Shown here in pieces: positions 43,214 through 51,382 of a stretch of 64,000 bases of DNA. Under the pieces are notes generated by a model, which was not told where the DNA came from, did not search any database, and saw nothing but the letters and a program-made list of their open reading frames with translations. This DNA comes from Streptomyces narbonensis (GTDB taxonomy: Bacteria; Actinomycetota; Actinomycetes; Streptomycetales; Streptomycetaceae), in NCBI RefSeq assembly GCF_014649015.1, contig NZ_BMSF01000003.1:1-64000 (forward strand). Reading direction: 5' to 3'. The position numbers were made by a program, and so were the translations under genes. The stretch's first letter is position 1. The number at the start of each line of letters is the position of its first letter.

Positions 43214-43447
43214 ATGGCACGTTGTGAGGTCTGCGGAAACGATTACGGCATGTCCTTCGAGGTCCATGCCCAGGGTGCGGTGCACGTCTTCGACTGCTTC
43301 TCGTGCGCCATCCACCGCATGGCGCCCATCTGTGAGCACTGCCGCGTCCAGATCATCGGACAGGGCGTCGAGAGCGAGGGCAGCTGGTACTGCGGCGCCC
43401 ACTGCGCCCGCGCGGAGGGAAAGGTGGGCATCGTGGACAGGGTGTGA
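43214..43447 (+). CDS. Cysteine-rich small zinc-ribbon-like protein
   Basis: A 77-residue protein with two CxxC pairs and other Cys/His (MARCEVCGNDY, FDCFSCAIHRMAPICEHCRV, WYCGAHCAR), enough to bind one or two zinc ions. Some annotations call such proteins prokaryotic metallothioneins, but the spacing looks more like a double zinc ribbon. Function unknown. Start ATG 43214; an earlier GTG is possible. It stands between the exonuclease and SURF1 genes. Confidence 0.82.
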   Translation: MARCEVCGNDYGMSFEVHAQGAVHVFDCFSCAIHRMAPICEHCRVQIIGQGVESEGSWYCGAHCARAEGKVGIVDRV

Positions 43448-43572
43448 TCCGGCCGGGTCCACGGCTCCGGCCCGGCACACCGATCCGAGGAAACGATCCT
43501 GGGGCCCGCGGCTCCCCGGGTCGGCCGAACCCCGCCGCACGCACCCCATGACCCCGGTTGTACCGTCATGGG

Positions 43573-44412
43573 GTGTACCGCTTCCTGTTGTCCCGGCAGT
43601 GGGTGATCCTCACCCTCATCGCGCTCGTCCTCGTCCCCACGATGATCGAGCTGGGCTTCTGGCAGTTCCACCGGCACGAACGCCGTGTGACCCAGAACGC
43701 CCTGATCGCCGACAACCTCAAGGCGAAGCCGGTCCCGGTCGAGGAGCTCACCTCCCCCGGCCACACCGTCCCGCGCGCCGACTACTGGCGGCAGGTCACC
43801 GCCACCGGCACCTTCGACACCGCCCACGAGGTGGTCGTCCGCCGGCGCACCTCCACCGACGACCGGGTGGGCGTGCACGTCCTGAGCCCGCTGGTCCTGC
43901 GGGACGGCCGGGTCCTCCTGGTCAACCGCGGCTGGGTGCCCGCCGCCGCCGAGCAGCGGGCGTACCCGCCGGTCCCGCCCGCGCCCAAGGGCGAGGTCAC
44001 CGTCACCGGCCGGCTCAAGGCCGACGAGACGACCGGCGCCAGCGGCATCAAGGACCTCAAGGGTCTGCCGGACCGTCAGGTGATGCTGATCAACAGCGAG
44101 CAGCAGGCCTCGCTCATCGGCCGCGAGGTCCTCGGCGGCTACCTCGAACTGATCACCCCCGAGTCGGCCGACGGCACCCCCGAGCCGATCGCCGAGCCCG
44201 ATCACGAATCGATCGGCGCGCACATGGCGTACGCCGTGCAGTGGTGGCTCTTCGCCGCCGGGGTACCCGTCGGGTGGGTGATCCTCGTGCGCCGGGAGAA
44301 GCAGGACCGGCAGGCCGCGGCACGCGCCGAAGCCGCCGGTGGCGGGGACGGGGAAGGTGACGGGGACGCGGCCGGGGACACGGCGGAGGCCCAGGCCGCT
44401 CCGTCTCTCTGA
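43573..44412 (+). CDS. SURF1-family cytochrome c oxidase assembly protein
   Basis: A 279-residue membrane protein helping to assemble cytochrome aa3 oxidase, possibly in heme a delivery. It has two membrane helices, one at the N-terminus (WVILTLIALVLVPTMIELGFWQ) and one near the C-terminus (YAVQWWLFAAGVPVGWVILV), around an extracytoplasmic domain with the family stretch LVNRGWVP. The C-terminal tail is Ala/Gly/Asp-rich. I prefer GTG 43573 (MYRFLLSRQW), six bases after TACCGT, over TTG 43558; no ribosome site is seen, so leaderless translation is likely. Confidence 0.92.
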   Translation: MYRFLLSRQWVILTLIALVLVPTMIELGFWQFHRHERRVTQNALIADNLKAKPVPVEELTSPGHTVPRADYWRQVTATGTFDTAHEVVVRRRTSTDDRVGVHVLSPLVLRDGRVLLVNRGWVPAAAEQRAYPPVPPAPKGEVTVTGRLKADETTGASGIKDLKGLPDRQVMLINSEQQASLIGREVLGGYLELITPESADGTPEPIAEPDHESIGAHMAYAVQWWLFAAGVPVGWVILVRREKQDRQAAARAEAAGGGDGEGDGDAAGDTAEAQAAPSL

Positions 44413-44446
44413 TTGACGGGCGTCACTTCCGGGAACAGCCCAAAGC

Positions 44447-46264
44447 GTGACGCAACGTATCGACGACTACGCCCTCATCGGCGATCTCCAGACCGCCGCG
44501 CTCGTCGGCCGTGACGGGTCGATCGACTGGCTGTGTCTGCCCCGCTTCGACTCGGCCGCCTGTTTCGCCGCGCTCCTCGGCGACGAGGACAACGGCCACT
44601 GGCAGATCGCGCCCAAGGGCGCCAAGACCTGCACGACCCGGCGCTACGCCGAGGACTCCCTCGTCCTGGAGACCTACTGGACGACCCGCACCGGCACCGT
44701 CAAGGTCGTCGACTTCATGCCCCAGCGGGACGTGTCCCCCGACGTCATGCGGATCGTGGAGGGCGTCAGCGGCACGGTCGAGATGAGCTCCGTCCTGCGG
44801 CTGCGCTTCGACTACGGATCGATCGTGCCCTGGATGCGCCGCGCCGACGGCCACCGGGTCGCGATCGCCGGGCCGGACTCCGTCTGGCTGCGCAGCGAGC
44901 CGGCCGTGAAGACCTGGGGCCAGCAGTTCGCCACCTGCTCCTCCTTCACCGTCACGGCGGGCGAGAAGGTGGCCTTCGTCCTGACCTGGCACCCCTCGCA
45001 CGAGCCGCGCCCCGACCTCGTCGACCCCTTCGAGGCATTGGAGCTGTGCCTGGCGGACTGGCGGGAGTGGTCCGCCCGCTGCACCTACCGGGGCCCCCAC
45101 CAGGAGGCGGTGCTGCGCTCCCTGATCACCCTGAAGGCGCTCACGTACGCCCCGACCGGCGGAATCGTCGCCGCCCCCACCACCTCCCTGCCTGAGGAGC
45201 TCGGCGGCGTACGGAACTGGGACTACCGCGCCTGCTGGCTGCGCGACTCCTCCCTCACCCTCGGCGTGCTGCTCGCCGCCGGTTACGTCGACGAGGCGGT
45301 CGCCTGGCGGGACTGGCTGCTGCGCTCGGTCGCGGGCGATCCGGCCGACCTCCAGATCATGTACGGCCCCGCCGGGGAGCGGCGGCTGCCCGAGACCACC
45401 CTGCCGTGGCTGCGCGGCTACGCGGACTCGGCGCCGGTACGGACCGGGAACGCGGCCGTGGAGCAGTTCCAGCTCGACGTGTACGGCGAGGTCCTGGACT
45501 CGCTCCACCGTGCGCGCGAGGCCGGGATCCCGGCGCAGCGCCATGCCTGGAGCCTCCAGTTGAGCCTGCTCGGCTTCCTGGAGTCGACCTGGCGGGACCC
45601 CGACGAGGGGCTGTGGGAGGTGCGCGGCCCGCGCCGCCACTTCACCCACTCGAAGGTGATGGCCTGGGTGGCCGCAGACCGGGCGGTGCGCACCCTGGAG
45701 GCGCACCCCACGCTGCCGGGCGACGCGGCGCGGTGGCGGACGATGCGCGACGAGATCCACGCCGAGGTGTGCGCGAAGGCCTACGACCCCGTCCGGAACA
45801 CCTTCACCCAGTCGTACGGCTCGCAGGAGCTGGACGCCGCCACGCTGCTCATCCCCCAGGTCGGCTTCCTGCCGCCGGACGACCCCCGCGTGGTCGGGAC
45901 GGTGGACGCCGTACAGGCGGAGCTGCTGCACGGCGGGTTCGTGAACCGGTACAGCACGGCCGGCGGGACGGTGGACGGGCTGCCGGGCCGGGAGGGGACG
46001 TTCCTCGTCTGCTCGTTCTGGCTGGCGGACGCACTGCGGCTGATCGGCAGGACCGAGGAGGCGCGCAAGCTCTTCGACCGGCTCGTCGCCCTCCGCAACG
46101 ACGTGGGTCTCCTCGCGGAGGAGTACGACCCGGTGGCCGGGCGCCAGCTGGGCAACTTCCCGCAGGCCTTCAGCCACATCGGGCTCGTGGGCACCGCCCT
46201 CGGGCTCGCCTTCGCGGGAGAGGCGGAGGAGCCGGTGGCGAAGGAGGCGGAGGCCGGGGAGTAG
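44447..46264 (+). CDS. Glycoside hydrolase family 15 protein (glucoamylase/trehalase type)
   Basis: A 605-residue GH15 enzyme. The N-terminal beta domain (IDDYALIGDLQTAALVGRDG, SIDWLCLPRFDS) precedes an (alpha/alpha)6 barrel with RNWDYRACWLRDSSLTLGVL and the second acid region (GRQLGNFPQAFSHIGLV). There is no signal peptide, so it acts in the cytoplasm. Actinobacterial GH15 proteins of this kind include trehalases, as in mycobacteria, and glucoamylase-like enzymes; alpha,alpha-trehalose is a fair guess but not shown. GTG 44447 has no strong ribosome site. An SDR gene starts 14 bases downstream. Confidence 0.9.
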   Translation: MTQRIDDYALIGDLQTAALVGRDGSIDWLCLPRFDSAACFAALLGDEDNGHWQIAPKGAKTCTTRRYAEDSLVLETYWTTRTGTVKVVDFMPQRDVSPDVMRIVEGVSGTVEMSSVLRLRFDYGSIVPWMRRADGHRVAIAGPDSVWLRSEPAVKTWGQQFATCSSFTVTAGEKVAFVLTWHPSHEPRPDLVDPFEALELCLADWREWSARCTYRGPHQEAVLRSLITLKALTYAPTGGIVAAPTTSLPEELGGVRNWDYRACWLRDSSLTLGVLLAAGYVDEAVAWRDWLLRSVAGDPADLQIMYGPAGERRLPETTLPWLRGYADSAPVRTGNAAVEQFQLDVYGEVLDSLHRAREAGIPAQRHAWSLQLSLLGFLESTWRDPDEGLWEVRGPRRHFTHSKVMAWVAADRAVRTLEAHPTLPGDAARWRTMRDEIHAEVCAKAYDPVRNTFTQSYGSQELDAATLLIPQVGFLPPDDPRVVGTVDAVQAELLHGGFVNRYSTAGGTVDGLPGREGTFLVCSFWLADALRLIGRTEEARKLFDRLVALRNDVGLLAEEYDPVAGRQLGNFPQAFSHIGLVGTALGLAFAGEAEEPVAKEAEAGE

Positions 46265-46278
46265 GCCAGGATGGGCCC

Positions 46279-47049
46279 ATGGATCTGGGACTGAAGGACC
46301 GTGTGTACGTGGTGACCGGCGCGACCCGTGGGCTCGGCAGGGCCTCGGCGGAGGCGCTGCTCGCCGAGGGCGCGAAGGTGCTGATCACCGGGCGCGAGGA
46401 GAAGTCGGTCGCGGACGCCGTGGCCGGGCTGGGCGGGGGTGCGGAGGGGGCCGCCGTCGCCGGGGTCGCCGCCGACAACGCCGACCCGGGGACCCCCGCC
46501 CGGCTGATCGCCGAGGCGCGGGCGCGCTTCGGAGGCTTCGACGGCATCCTGATCAGCGTCGGGGGCCCCGCGCCCGGCTTCGCGGCCGACAACACCGACG
46601 AGCAGTGGGCGGCCGCCTTCGACGCCGTCTTCCTCGGGGCCGTACGTCTCGCCCGCGCGGCGGCCGAGACGCTGACCGAGGGCGGGGTGATCGGCTTCGT
46701 CCTGTCCGCCTCGGTCCACGAGCCGATCGCCGGCCTGACCATCTCGAACGGGCTGCGCCCCGGGCTCGCCGGCTTCGCCAAGTCCCTCGCCAACGACCTG
46801 GGCCCGCGCGGGGTCCGGGTCGTCGGGCTGCTCCCGAGCCGCATCGACACCGACCGGGTGCGCTCGCTCGACGCGCTCTCCGGCGACGCGGACGCGGCTC
46901 GCGCGGCGAACGAGGCCACGATCCCGCTCCGCCGCTACGGCACCCCGCAGGAGTTCGGGCGCACGGCGGCCTTCCTGCTGTCGCCGGCCGCCTCCTACCT
47001 GACGGGGCTGATGCTCCCGGTGGACGGCGGGGCGCGCTCCGGCTTCTGA
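46279..47049 (+). CDS. SDR-family protein with degenerate catalytic residues
   Basis: A 256-residue Rossmann protein with a good cofactor motif (VTGATRGLGRASAEALL), but the NNAG segment is ISVGGPAPG and the usual YxxxK is replaced: after LSASVHEPIAGL comes TISNGLRPGLAGFAKSL, with no Tyr or Lys at the expected places. This matches the BKR-like SDR subgroup known to lack the canonical tetrad. It may bind NAD(P) for a different reaction. It ends with the usual DGG (LPVDGGARSGF). It follows the GH15 gene by 14 bases and may be co-transcribed; it is convergent with amaP. Confidence 0.86.
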   Translation: MDLGLKDRVYVVTGATRGLGRASAEALLAEGAKVLITGREEKSVADAVAGLGGGAEGAAVAGVAADNADPGTPARLIAEARARFGGFDGILISVGGPAPGFAADNTDEQWAAAFDAVFLGAVRLARAAAETLTEGGVIGFVLSASVHEPIAGLTISNGLRPGLAGFAKSLANDLGPRGVRVVGLLPSRIDTDRVRSLDALSGDADAARAANEATIPLRRYGTPQEFGRTAAFLLSPAASYLTGLMLPVDGGARSGF

Positions 47050-47064
47050 GGCCGGGGGCGGGGC

Positions 47065-47652
47065 TCAGGTGACCCTGCGGGCCCGGTGCTTCACGGCCCG
47101 CAGGCGGGCCTCGGTCGGCAGCTCGGGCAGCCCCGCGGACGTACGGGCGTGGGCCAGGGCCTCGGTGCCGAGGCGGCTCAGGGCGTCCCCCGGGGAGGCG
47201 TAGGGCTCCAGGTCGAGGGCGACGCGGGTGCGGGGGGCGGCGCGGCGGCCGGTGAGGGAGACCTTGGCGCGGGCCACGCCCTCCTGGGCGCCGGCGTCCG
47301 CCTCCAGGACGGTCTCCAGGGCCCGGCCGCGGAGGATCGCCTCCTCGCCGTCGCCGGTGTCGACGAGGACCTCGCGGAGCCGGGCCCGCCGGAACTGCAC
47401 GAGCAGCCACCACAGGGCGAGCAGGACGACGAGCCCGAGGACGGCGATGACCACCGGCCACCACCAGCCCTCCTCGCGCCATCGCTGCCGGTCCGCGGCG
47501 GAGAGCAGGACGTCGGAGGGGCCCGACCAGGGCCACCAGGACGGTACGGACAGGTCGAGGGCGGCGGCGAGGACGGCGCCGCCGACGACGACGAGGAGCA
47601 GCCCGGCGAGGCCGAGCAGTGCGCGGTTGACGCGGCGGAGGACGACCGTCAC
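47065..47652 (-). CDS. amaP: Alkaline shock response membrane anchor protein AmaP
   Basis: A 195-residue protein with two N-terminal membrane helices (LLGLAGLLLVVVGGAVLAAA; WPVVIAVLGLVVLLALWWLL) and a cytoplasmic domain with RLREVLVDTGDGEEAILRGR, then KVSLTGRRAAPRTRVALDLE. In Staphylococcus, AmaP anchors Asp23 at the membrane. Here it is the last gene of an operon with two Asp23 proteins, a DUF6286 protein and a small membrane protein, so the same anchoring role is likely. Six bases separate it from the DUF6286 stop. Confidence 0.87.
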   Translation of the reverse strand: MTVVLRRVNRALLGLAGLLLVVVGGAVLAAALDLSVPSWWPWSGPSDVLLSAADRQRWREEGWWWPVVIAVLGLVVLLALWWLLVQFRRARLREVLVDTGDGEEAILRGRALETVLEADAGAQEGVARAKVSLTGRRAAPRTRVALDLEPYASPGDALSRLGTEALAHARTSAGLPELPTEARLRAVKHRARRVT

Positions 47653-47658
47653 GGGCGT

Positions 47659-48330
47659 TCACCCCTTCTTCGGCGGTCGGGTGACCCGTACGGTCAGCGC
47701 GGGCGGGTGGGCGAGGCCGAGCTCTTCGACACCGGTGGCGAGGACGGCCTCCACGTCGTTCCGGACCTCGTCGAGGTCCCGGAAGTGCGAGACGGCGCGG
47801 ACTTCGGCCTTGGAGCGGCCGACGCGGACCCGGACGGACTGGACGCCGGAGACCTCCATGACACGGTCCCGCAGGACGAGGGCGGCGGCCTCCCGGTCGA
47901 GCCCCGCGCGTACCTCGGCATGCCGGCGGCTCATGGGGAGGACGGCCCGCAGTCCGGGGGTGGCGGCCAGGATCAGCAGCCACACGCCGAGCAGGACGGC
48001 GACGGCCGCGCCGGCGACGACGGGGGTGCTGTCGAGGGGTTCGCTCGCGAGGGTGTCGGCGAACTCGCGCCGCCAGGCCATGGCGGAGCGCTCGGCCCGG
48101 ACGGCGGCCACGTCGTACAGGAGCAGCCCCGCCCCGCCGAGGACGAGGGCCGCGAGCAGGGCTGCGGGGATCCGCCGGACCGCCCAGAAGCGGCGGACGC
48201 GCGGCCCACCGGCGTCCGCCAGGACGGGTACGGGGTCGGGGTCCCCGGGCGCCCCGGGGGCCGAGGGCTCGGGGTGGGGGGCGGTGCCCTCGGGGTCCGG
48301 GGCCGGGGCCGGGGTCGGGGTCGTGGTCAT
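47659..48330 (-). CDS. DUF6286 domain-containing membrane protein
   Basis: A 223-residue protein: Pro/Thr/Asp-rich cytoplasmic N-terminus, two membrane helices (IPAALLAALVLGGAGLLLYD; VVAGAAVAVLLGVWLLILAA), then a C-terminal domain of about 100 residues (LDREAAALVLRDRVMEVSGV, SVRVRVGRSKAEVRAVSHF) whose alternation of strands and helices recalls Asp23 and AmaP domains. It overlaps the upstream Asp23 gene by four bases (ATGA). Family function unknown; its place here suggests membrane attachment of Asp23-type proteins. Confidence 0.82.
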   Translation of the reverse strand: MTTTPTPAPAPDPEGTAPHPEPSAPGAPGDPDPVPVLADAGGPRVRRFWAVRRIPAALLAALVLGGAGLLLYDVAAVRAERSAMAWRREFADTLASEPLDSTPVVAGAAVAVLLGVWLLILAATPGLRAVLPMSRRHAEVRAGLDREAAALVLRDRVMEVSGVQSVRVRVGRSKAEVRAVSHFRDLDEVRNDVEAVLATGVEELGLAHPPALTVRVTRPPKKG

Positions 48331-48671
48331 GAGAGGCGGCCCCTTGGGCTGGTCTCGCGGGTGTGCGGGGAGTGGAGGCGTTCCACGTGGACGGCGACCT
48401 CGTGGACCTCCATGCCCACGAGGCCCTCCACGCGGCTGCGGACCCGGCTCCGGACGGCCCCGCACTGGCGGCCGACGTCGGTCGGGTAGGCGAGTTCGAG
48501 GCTCACCGAGACCCGGGCGACGTCCCGGTGGACGACGACCGAGGCGTGCGGCGCCGAGCCGCCCTGGGGGACGGCGTCCAGCGCCTCCCGCGCGGCCTGG
48601 GAGGCGATCTTCGCGACGACCCGGTCGGCGATCGTGGTCGCCCCGCGGTCACGTACCGGGTCCGCTGCCAC
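48327..48671 (-). CDS. Asp23/Gls24-family envelope stress protein, copy 2
   Basis: A 114-residue Asp23 domain: RGATTIADRVVAKIASQAARE, strand HASVVVHRDVARVSVSLELAY, then RSRVEGLVGMEVHEVAVHVERL. The usual glycine-rich loop is changed and the C-terminus is short. It would join the Asp23 network under the membrane. GTG 48671 lies six bases after the small membrane-protein gene; the stop overlaps the DUF6286 start. Confidence 0.85.
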   Translation of the reverse strand: MAADPVRDRGATTIADRVVAKIASQAAREALDAVPQGGSAPHASVVVHRDVARVSVSLELAYPTDVGRQCGAVRSRVRSRVEGLVGMEVHEVAVHVERLHSPHTRETSPRGRLS

Positions 48672-48677
48672 CCCGGG

Positions 48678-48869
48678 TCACCGCCGCCGGTCGCCGCGCT
48701 CGCGGCCCCGGAACAGGTCGCCGGGTTCGAGGTCGCCGTCGAGGAACCGGCCGGCCACAAAGCCGATCGCGCCCAGGGCCGCGACCAGCACGAACGCCCC
48801 GAAGCCGCCGAAGTAGCCGGCGAAACCCAGGGCCATGCCGGCCACCAGGCCGACCACCGCCATACTCAT
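48678..48869 (-). CDS. Small two-helix membrane protein (DUF2273-like)
   Basis: A 63-residue protein that is almost all membrane helix (MAVVGLVAGMALGFAGYFGG, FVLVAALGAIGFVAGRFLDG) with a basic tail (RGRERGDRRR). GGAAGGGACAG precedes the ATG. DUF2273 proteins of the same size and layout occur in Asp23 operons of Firmicutes, so it is probably their counterpart. Confidence 0.8.
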   Translation of the reverse strand: MSMAVVGLVAGMALGFAGYFGGFGAFVLVAALGAIGFVAGRFLDGDLEPGDLFRGRERGDRRR

Positions 48870-48899
48870 TTTCTGTCCCTTCCGAGGACTGTCCGAGGG

Positions 48900-49376
48900 C
48901 TACTGGAGTCTCGACTCCGGTTCCTCCTCCTCTTCGTCCGGGAGCTTCACGTCGCTGACCGCGATGTTGACCTCCACGACCTCCAGGCCGGTCATCCGCT
49001 CCACGGCGGCGATGACGTTCTCCCGGACGTCGCCGGCGACGTCGGCGATGGAGACGCCGTAGTCGACGACGATCTCCAGGTCGAGCGCGGTCTGCACCTC
49101 GCCGACCTCGGCCTTCACCCCTCGGGTGACGCTCGCCTTGCCGCCGCCCCCGCCCGGTACGCGGTCGCGTACGGCGCCGAAGGTGCGGGAGATCCCGCTG
49201 CCCATGGCATGGACGCCGACGACGTCGCGCGCGGCGAGGCCGGCGATCTTCTCCACGACGCCGTCGGCGATCGTGGTCCGGCCCCGCGAGGCCGGGGCGC
49301 CGCCACCGCGTTTGGTCACGGAGGTGCGGCGCTGTTCGTCGGACGGCATGTCACCGGAGTGTGCACTGTCCACCAT
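48900..49376 (-). CDS. Asp23/Gls24-family envelope stress protein, copy 1
   Basis: A 158-residue Asp23 protein, first gene of the operon. The domain spans about residues 33-145: GRTTIADGVVEKIAGLAARD, VVGVHAMGSG, then LDLEIVVDYGVSIADVAGDV and RENVIAAVERMTGLEVVEVN. An acidic tail (DEEEEEPESRLQ) follows. In Staphylococcus, Asp23 forms a membrane-linked network that senses cell-wall stress; the streptomycete role is uncertain. ATG 49376 has AAGGGG 11 bases upstream. It is divergent from a gene with two Asp23-like units. Confidence 0.9.
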   Translation of the reverse strand: MVDSAHSGDMPSDEQRRTSVTKRGGGAPASRGRTTIADGVVEKIAGLAARDVVGVHAMGSGISRTFGAVRDRVPGGGGGKASVTRGVKAEVGEVQTALDLEIVVDYGVSIADVAGDVRENVIAAVERMTGLEVVEVNIAVSDVKLPDEEEEEPESRLQ

Positions 49377-49470
49377 TTAATTTCGCCCCTTCTGGGATAT
49401 TTCGGGGTTCTTTGCCCACACTAAGGGCGGCTGCCCGGTCCCGCGCTGGGGGATGCGGCAGGCTGGGGCA

Positions 49471-50202
49471 ATGACGACGGCTGAGGGTTGGACGGCTTCG
49501 GTACGGGACCGGCTCGCGCCGGGTCGGCTGCTGCCGCTGGGGGCACCGGAGGACGGGGCCTGGATCACGGAGCGCGCGGTACGGACGGCCCTCGACGGGG
49601 CTGCCGTGGCGGTACGGGGAGTGGTGCCGGGCGAACTCCGCATCGCCCCCGCCGCGGAGGCGAGCGCGGGCGCCGGTGGGGACACCGACACGGAGCCCGG
49701 CGCGGGCGCCGGCGCCGAGCCGGCCGCGGAGACGTTCCCCGTGCCGCCCGGCGGGCTGCCGCCGGGGGCGCTGCGGATCTCGGCGGGCTTCGGGGCGGTG
49801 GCCGGGCGGGCGCTTCCGGAGCTCGTCGCCGAGCTGCGTACGGCCCTGCTCACGGCGGCCGAGGACAGGCTCGGCCTCGTCGTGGCCGCCGTCGACCTGC
49901 GGGTGACGGAGCTGCTCGACGCGGCGCCGGAGAATTCCGGCCCCGCCGCTCCCCCACCCGGGCGAACCTCCCCGGCCACGGACGACCCCGCCGCGCTCGC
50001 GGCGCTGCGGGTCGACGGGGTCGCGGGAGTGACGGACATGCTGGGCCCGCCGGTCCACCGGGCCTCCGGCCGGGTGCGGGTCGAGCTGGCGGTGACGGCA
50101 GGTCACCGACCGCTGGACGTGGTCCGCGACGTACGGAACGCCGTGACCGCCGCGGCCGGAGAGGCGACGGCGGTCACGGTGCTGGTCTCCGAGCTGCGGT
50201 AG
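49471..50202 (+). CDS. Two degenerate Asp23-like units (hypothetical protein)
   Basis: A 243-residue soluble protein, not in a family I can name with certainty. Its two halves each resemble the Asp23 layout. Unit 1 (about 38-150) has ITERAVRTALDGAAVAVRGV, an Ala/Glu/Gly-rich insertion, then PELVAELRTALLTAAEDRLG and VVAAVDLRVTELL. Unit 2 (about 170-243) has LRVDGVAGVTDMLG, HRASGRVRVELAVTAGHRPL and DVVRDVRNAVTAAAGEATAV. The divergent position next to the Asp23 operon supports a shared origin. GGGGCA precedes ATG 49471. I infer a helper or regulator of the Asp23 network. Confidence 0.72.
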   Translation: MTTAEGWTASVRDRLAPGRLLPLGAPEDGAWITERAVRTALDGAAVAVRGVVPGELRIAPAAEASAGAGGDTDTEPGAGAGAEPAAETFPVPPGGLPPGALRISAGFGAVAGRALPELVAELRTALLTAAEDRLGLVVAAVDLRVTELLDAAPENSGPAAPPPGRTSPATDDPAALAALRVDGVAGVTDMLGPPVHRASGRVRVELAVTAGHRPLDVVRDVRNAVTAAAGEATAVTVLVSELR

Positions 50203-50229
50203 GAACCGCGCCGGGGCGAACGGGGCGCG

Positions 50230-51030
50230 TCAGTCGCCGAGGCCCGCGAGGTCGCGCAGACGGCGCGCCTGGGCGGCGCGCTCGGCGGTGCGCTGCTCCT
50301 CGTACGAGCGGCCCGCGGCAGCCTGGAGGAGCGCCTTGGTCTCGTTGACCGCGGCTCGCGGCGCCGCGAGCAGGGCGGCGCTGAGGTCCCGTACCGCCGC
50401 GTCGAGCTCGTCGGCGGGCACGGCGATGTTGGCGAGACCGATGCGCTCGGCCTCCTCCGCGTGGACGAAGCGGCCGGTGGCGCAGATCTCCAGCGCGCGG
50501 GCGTAGCCGACGAGCGAGACGAGCGGGTGCGTCCCGGTCAGGTCCGGGACGAGACCCAGGCTGGTCTCGCGCATGGCGAACTGCACGTCCTCGGCGACGA
50601 CCCGCAGGTCGCAGGCGAGGGCGAGCTGGAAGCCCGCGCCGATGGCGTGCCCCTGGACGGCCGCGATCGACACGAGGTCGCTACGGCGCCACCAGGTGAA
50701 CGCCTCCTGGTACGTGGCGATCTCCGCGTCGAGGTCCGCGTCGGAACCGCGCGCGAGATCGAGGAAGGACGGCTCTCCGTCGAAGCCCTCGGGCGTGAAC
50801 GCCTGCCGGTCGAGCCCCGCGGAGAAGGACTTTCCCTCTCCGCGCAGGACGACGACCCGCACGCTGCCGGGCAACGACCGGCCGGCTTCTGTCAACGCCC
50901 GCCACAGAGCGGGAGACTGAGCGTTGCGCTTCGCCGGGTTGGTCAGGGTCACCGTGGCAACGGCGTCCTCGACGGTGAGCCGTACACCGTCCTTGTCGAA
51001 TACGAGCTCAGAGTCGTCGAGCGTAGCCAT
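50230..51030 (-). CDS. Enoyl-CoA hydratase/isomerase family protein
   Basis: A 266-residue crotonase-fold protein. The oxyanion region is LRGEGKSFSAGLDRQAF (about 60-76) and AAVQGHAIGAGFQLALACDLR (about 120-140). At the catalytic positions it has ETSLGLVPDLTGTHPL, with Glu and Asp where hydratases have their Glu pair, so hydratase activity is plausible but substrate unknown. GGAGG lies seven bases before ATG 51030; the longer frame upstream is unsupported. It faces the divergent-unit gene with only 27 bases between stops. Confidence 0.91.
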   Translation of the reverse strand: MATLDDSELVFDKDGVRLTVEDAVATVTLTNPAKRNAQSPALWRALTEAGRSLPGSVRVVVLRGEGKSFSAGLDRQAFTPEGFDGEPSFLDLARGSDADLDAEIATYQEAFTWWRRSDLVSIAAVQGHAIGAGFQLALACDLRVVAEDVQFAMRETSLGLVPDLTGTHPLVSLVGYARALEICATGRFVHAEEAERIGLANIAVPADELDAAVRDLSAALLAAPRAAVNETKALLQAAAGRSYEEQRTAERAAQARRLRDLAGLGD

Positions 51031-51160
51031 GGGGCGCCTCCGGTTCCGGTGCAGCACTTGCGAGGATGCTAAGTGACTGCACAGTAACCACCTGGCCGAC
51101 CGCGCGGTCGACCGGGTGGCCACCGAGAGATCCGGTGGCCGGTCGAGCCGCCCCGATGAC

Positions 51161-51382
51161 TCAGACCGAGGCTGCCTTCTTGCCTCGTGTCGCTCCGCCG
51201 CGTCCACGCAGCGTGACTCCGGACTCGCTCAGCATCCGGTGGACGAATCCGTAGGAGCGGCCGGTTTCCTCGGCCAGCGCCCGGATGCTCGCACCGGAGT
51301 CGTACTTCTTCTTCAGGTCTGCCGCGAGCTTGTCGCGCGCGGCGCCGGTCACCCGGCTGCCCTTCTTCAGAGTCTCGGCCAC
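51161..51382 (-). CDS. gbn: GATC-binding nucleoid-associated protein, Gbn type
   Basis: A 73-residue basic HTH protein starting MAETLKKGSRVTGAARDKLA with the helix-turn-helix ASIRALAEETGRSYGFVHRM and the tail VTLRGRGGATRGKKAASV. Size and sequence match Gbn (SCO1839) of S. coelicolor, a nucleoid-associated protein that binds GATC and affects development and antibiotic output; this match is from memory. GTG 51382 is supported by GAGGAGG at a suitable distance. It lies between the enoyl-CoA hydratase and ABC-F genes. GATC sites cluster upstream (51422, 51670, 51689, 51704). Confidence 0.86.
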   Translation of the reverse strand: MAETLKKGSRVTGAARDKLAADLKKKYDSGASIRALAEETGRSYGFVHRMLSESGVTLRGRGGATRGKKAASV

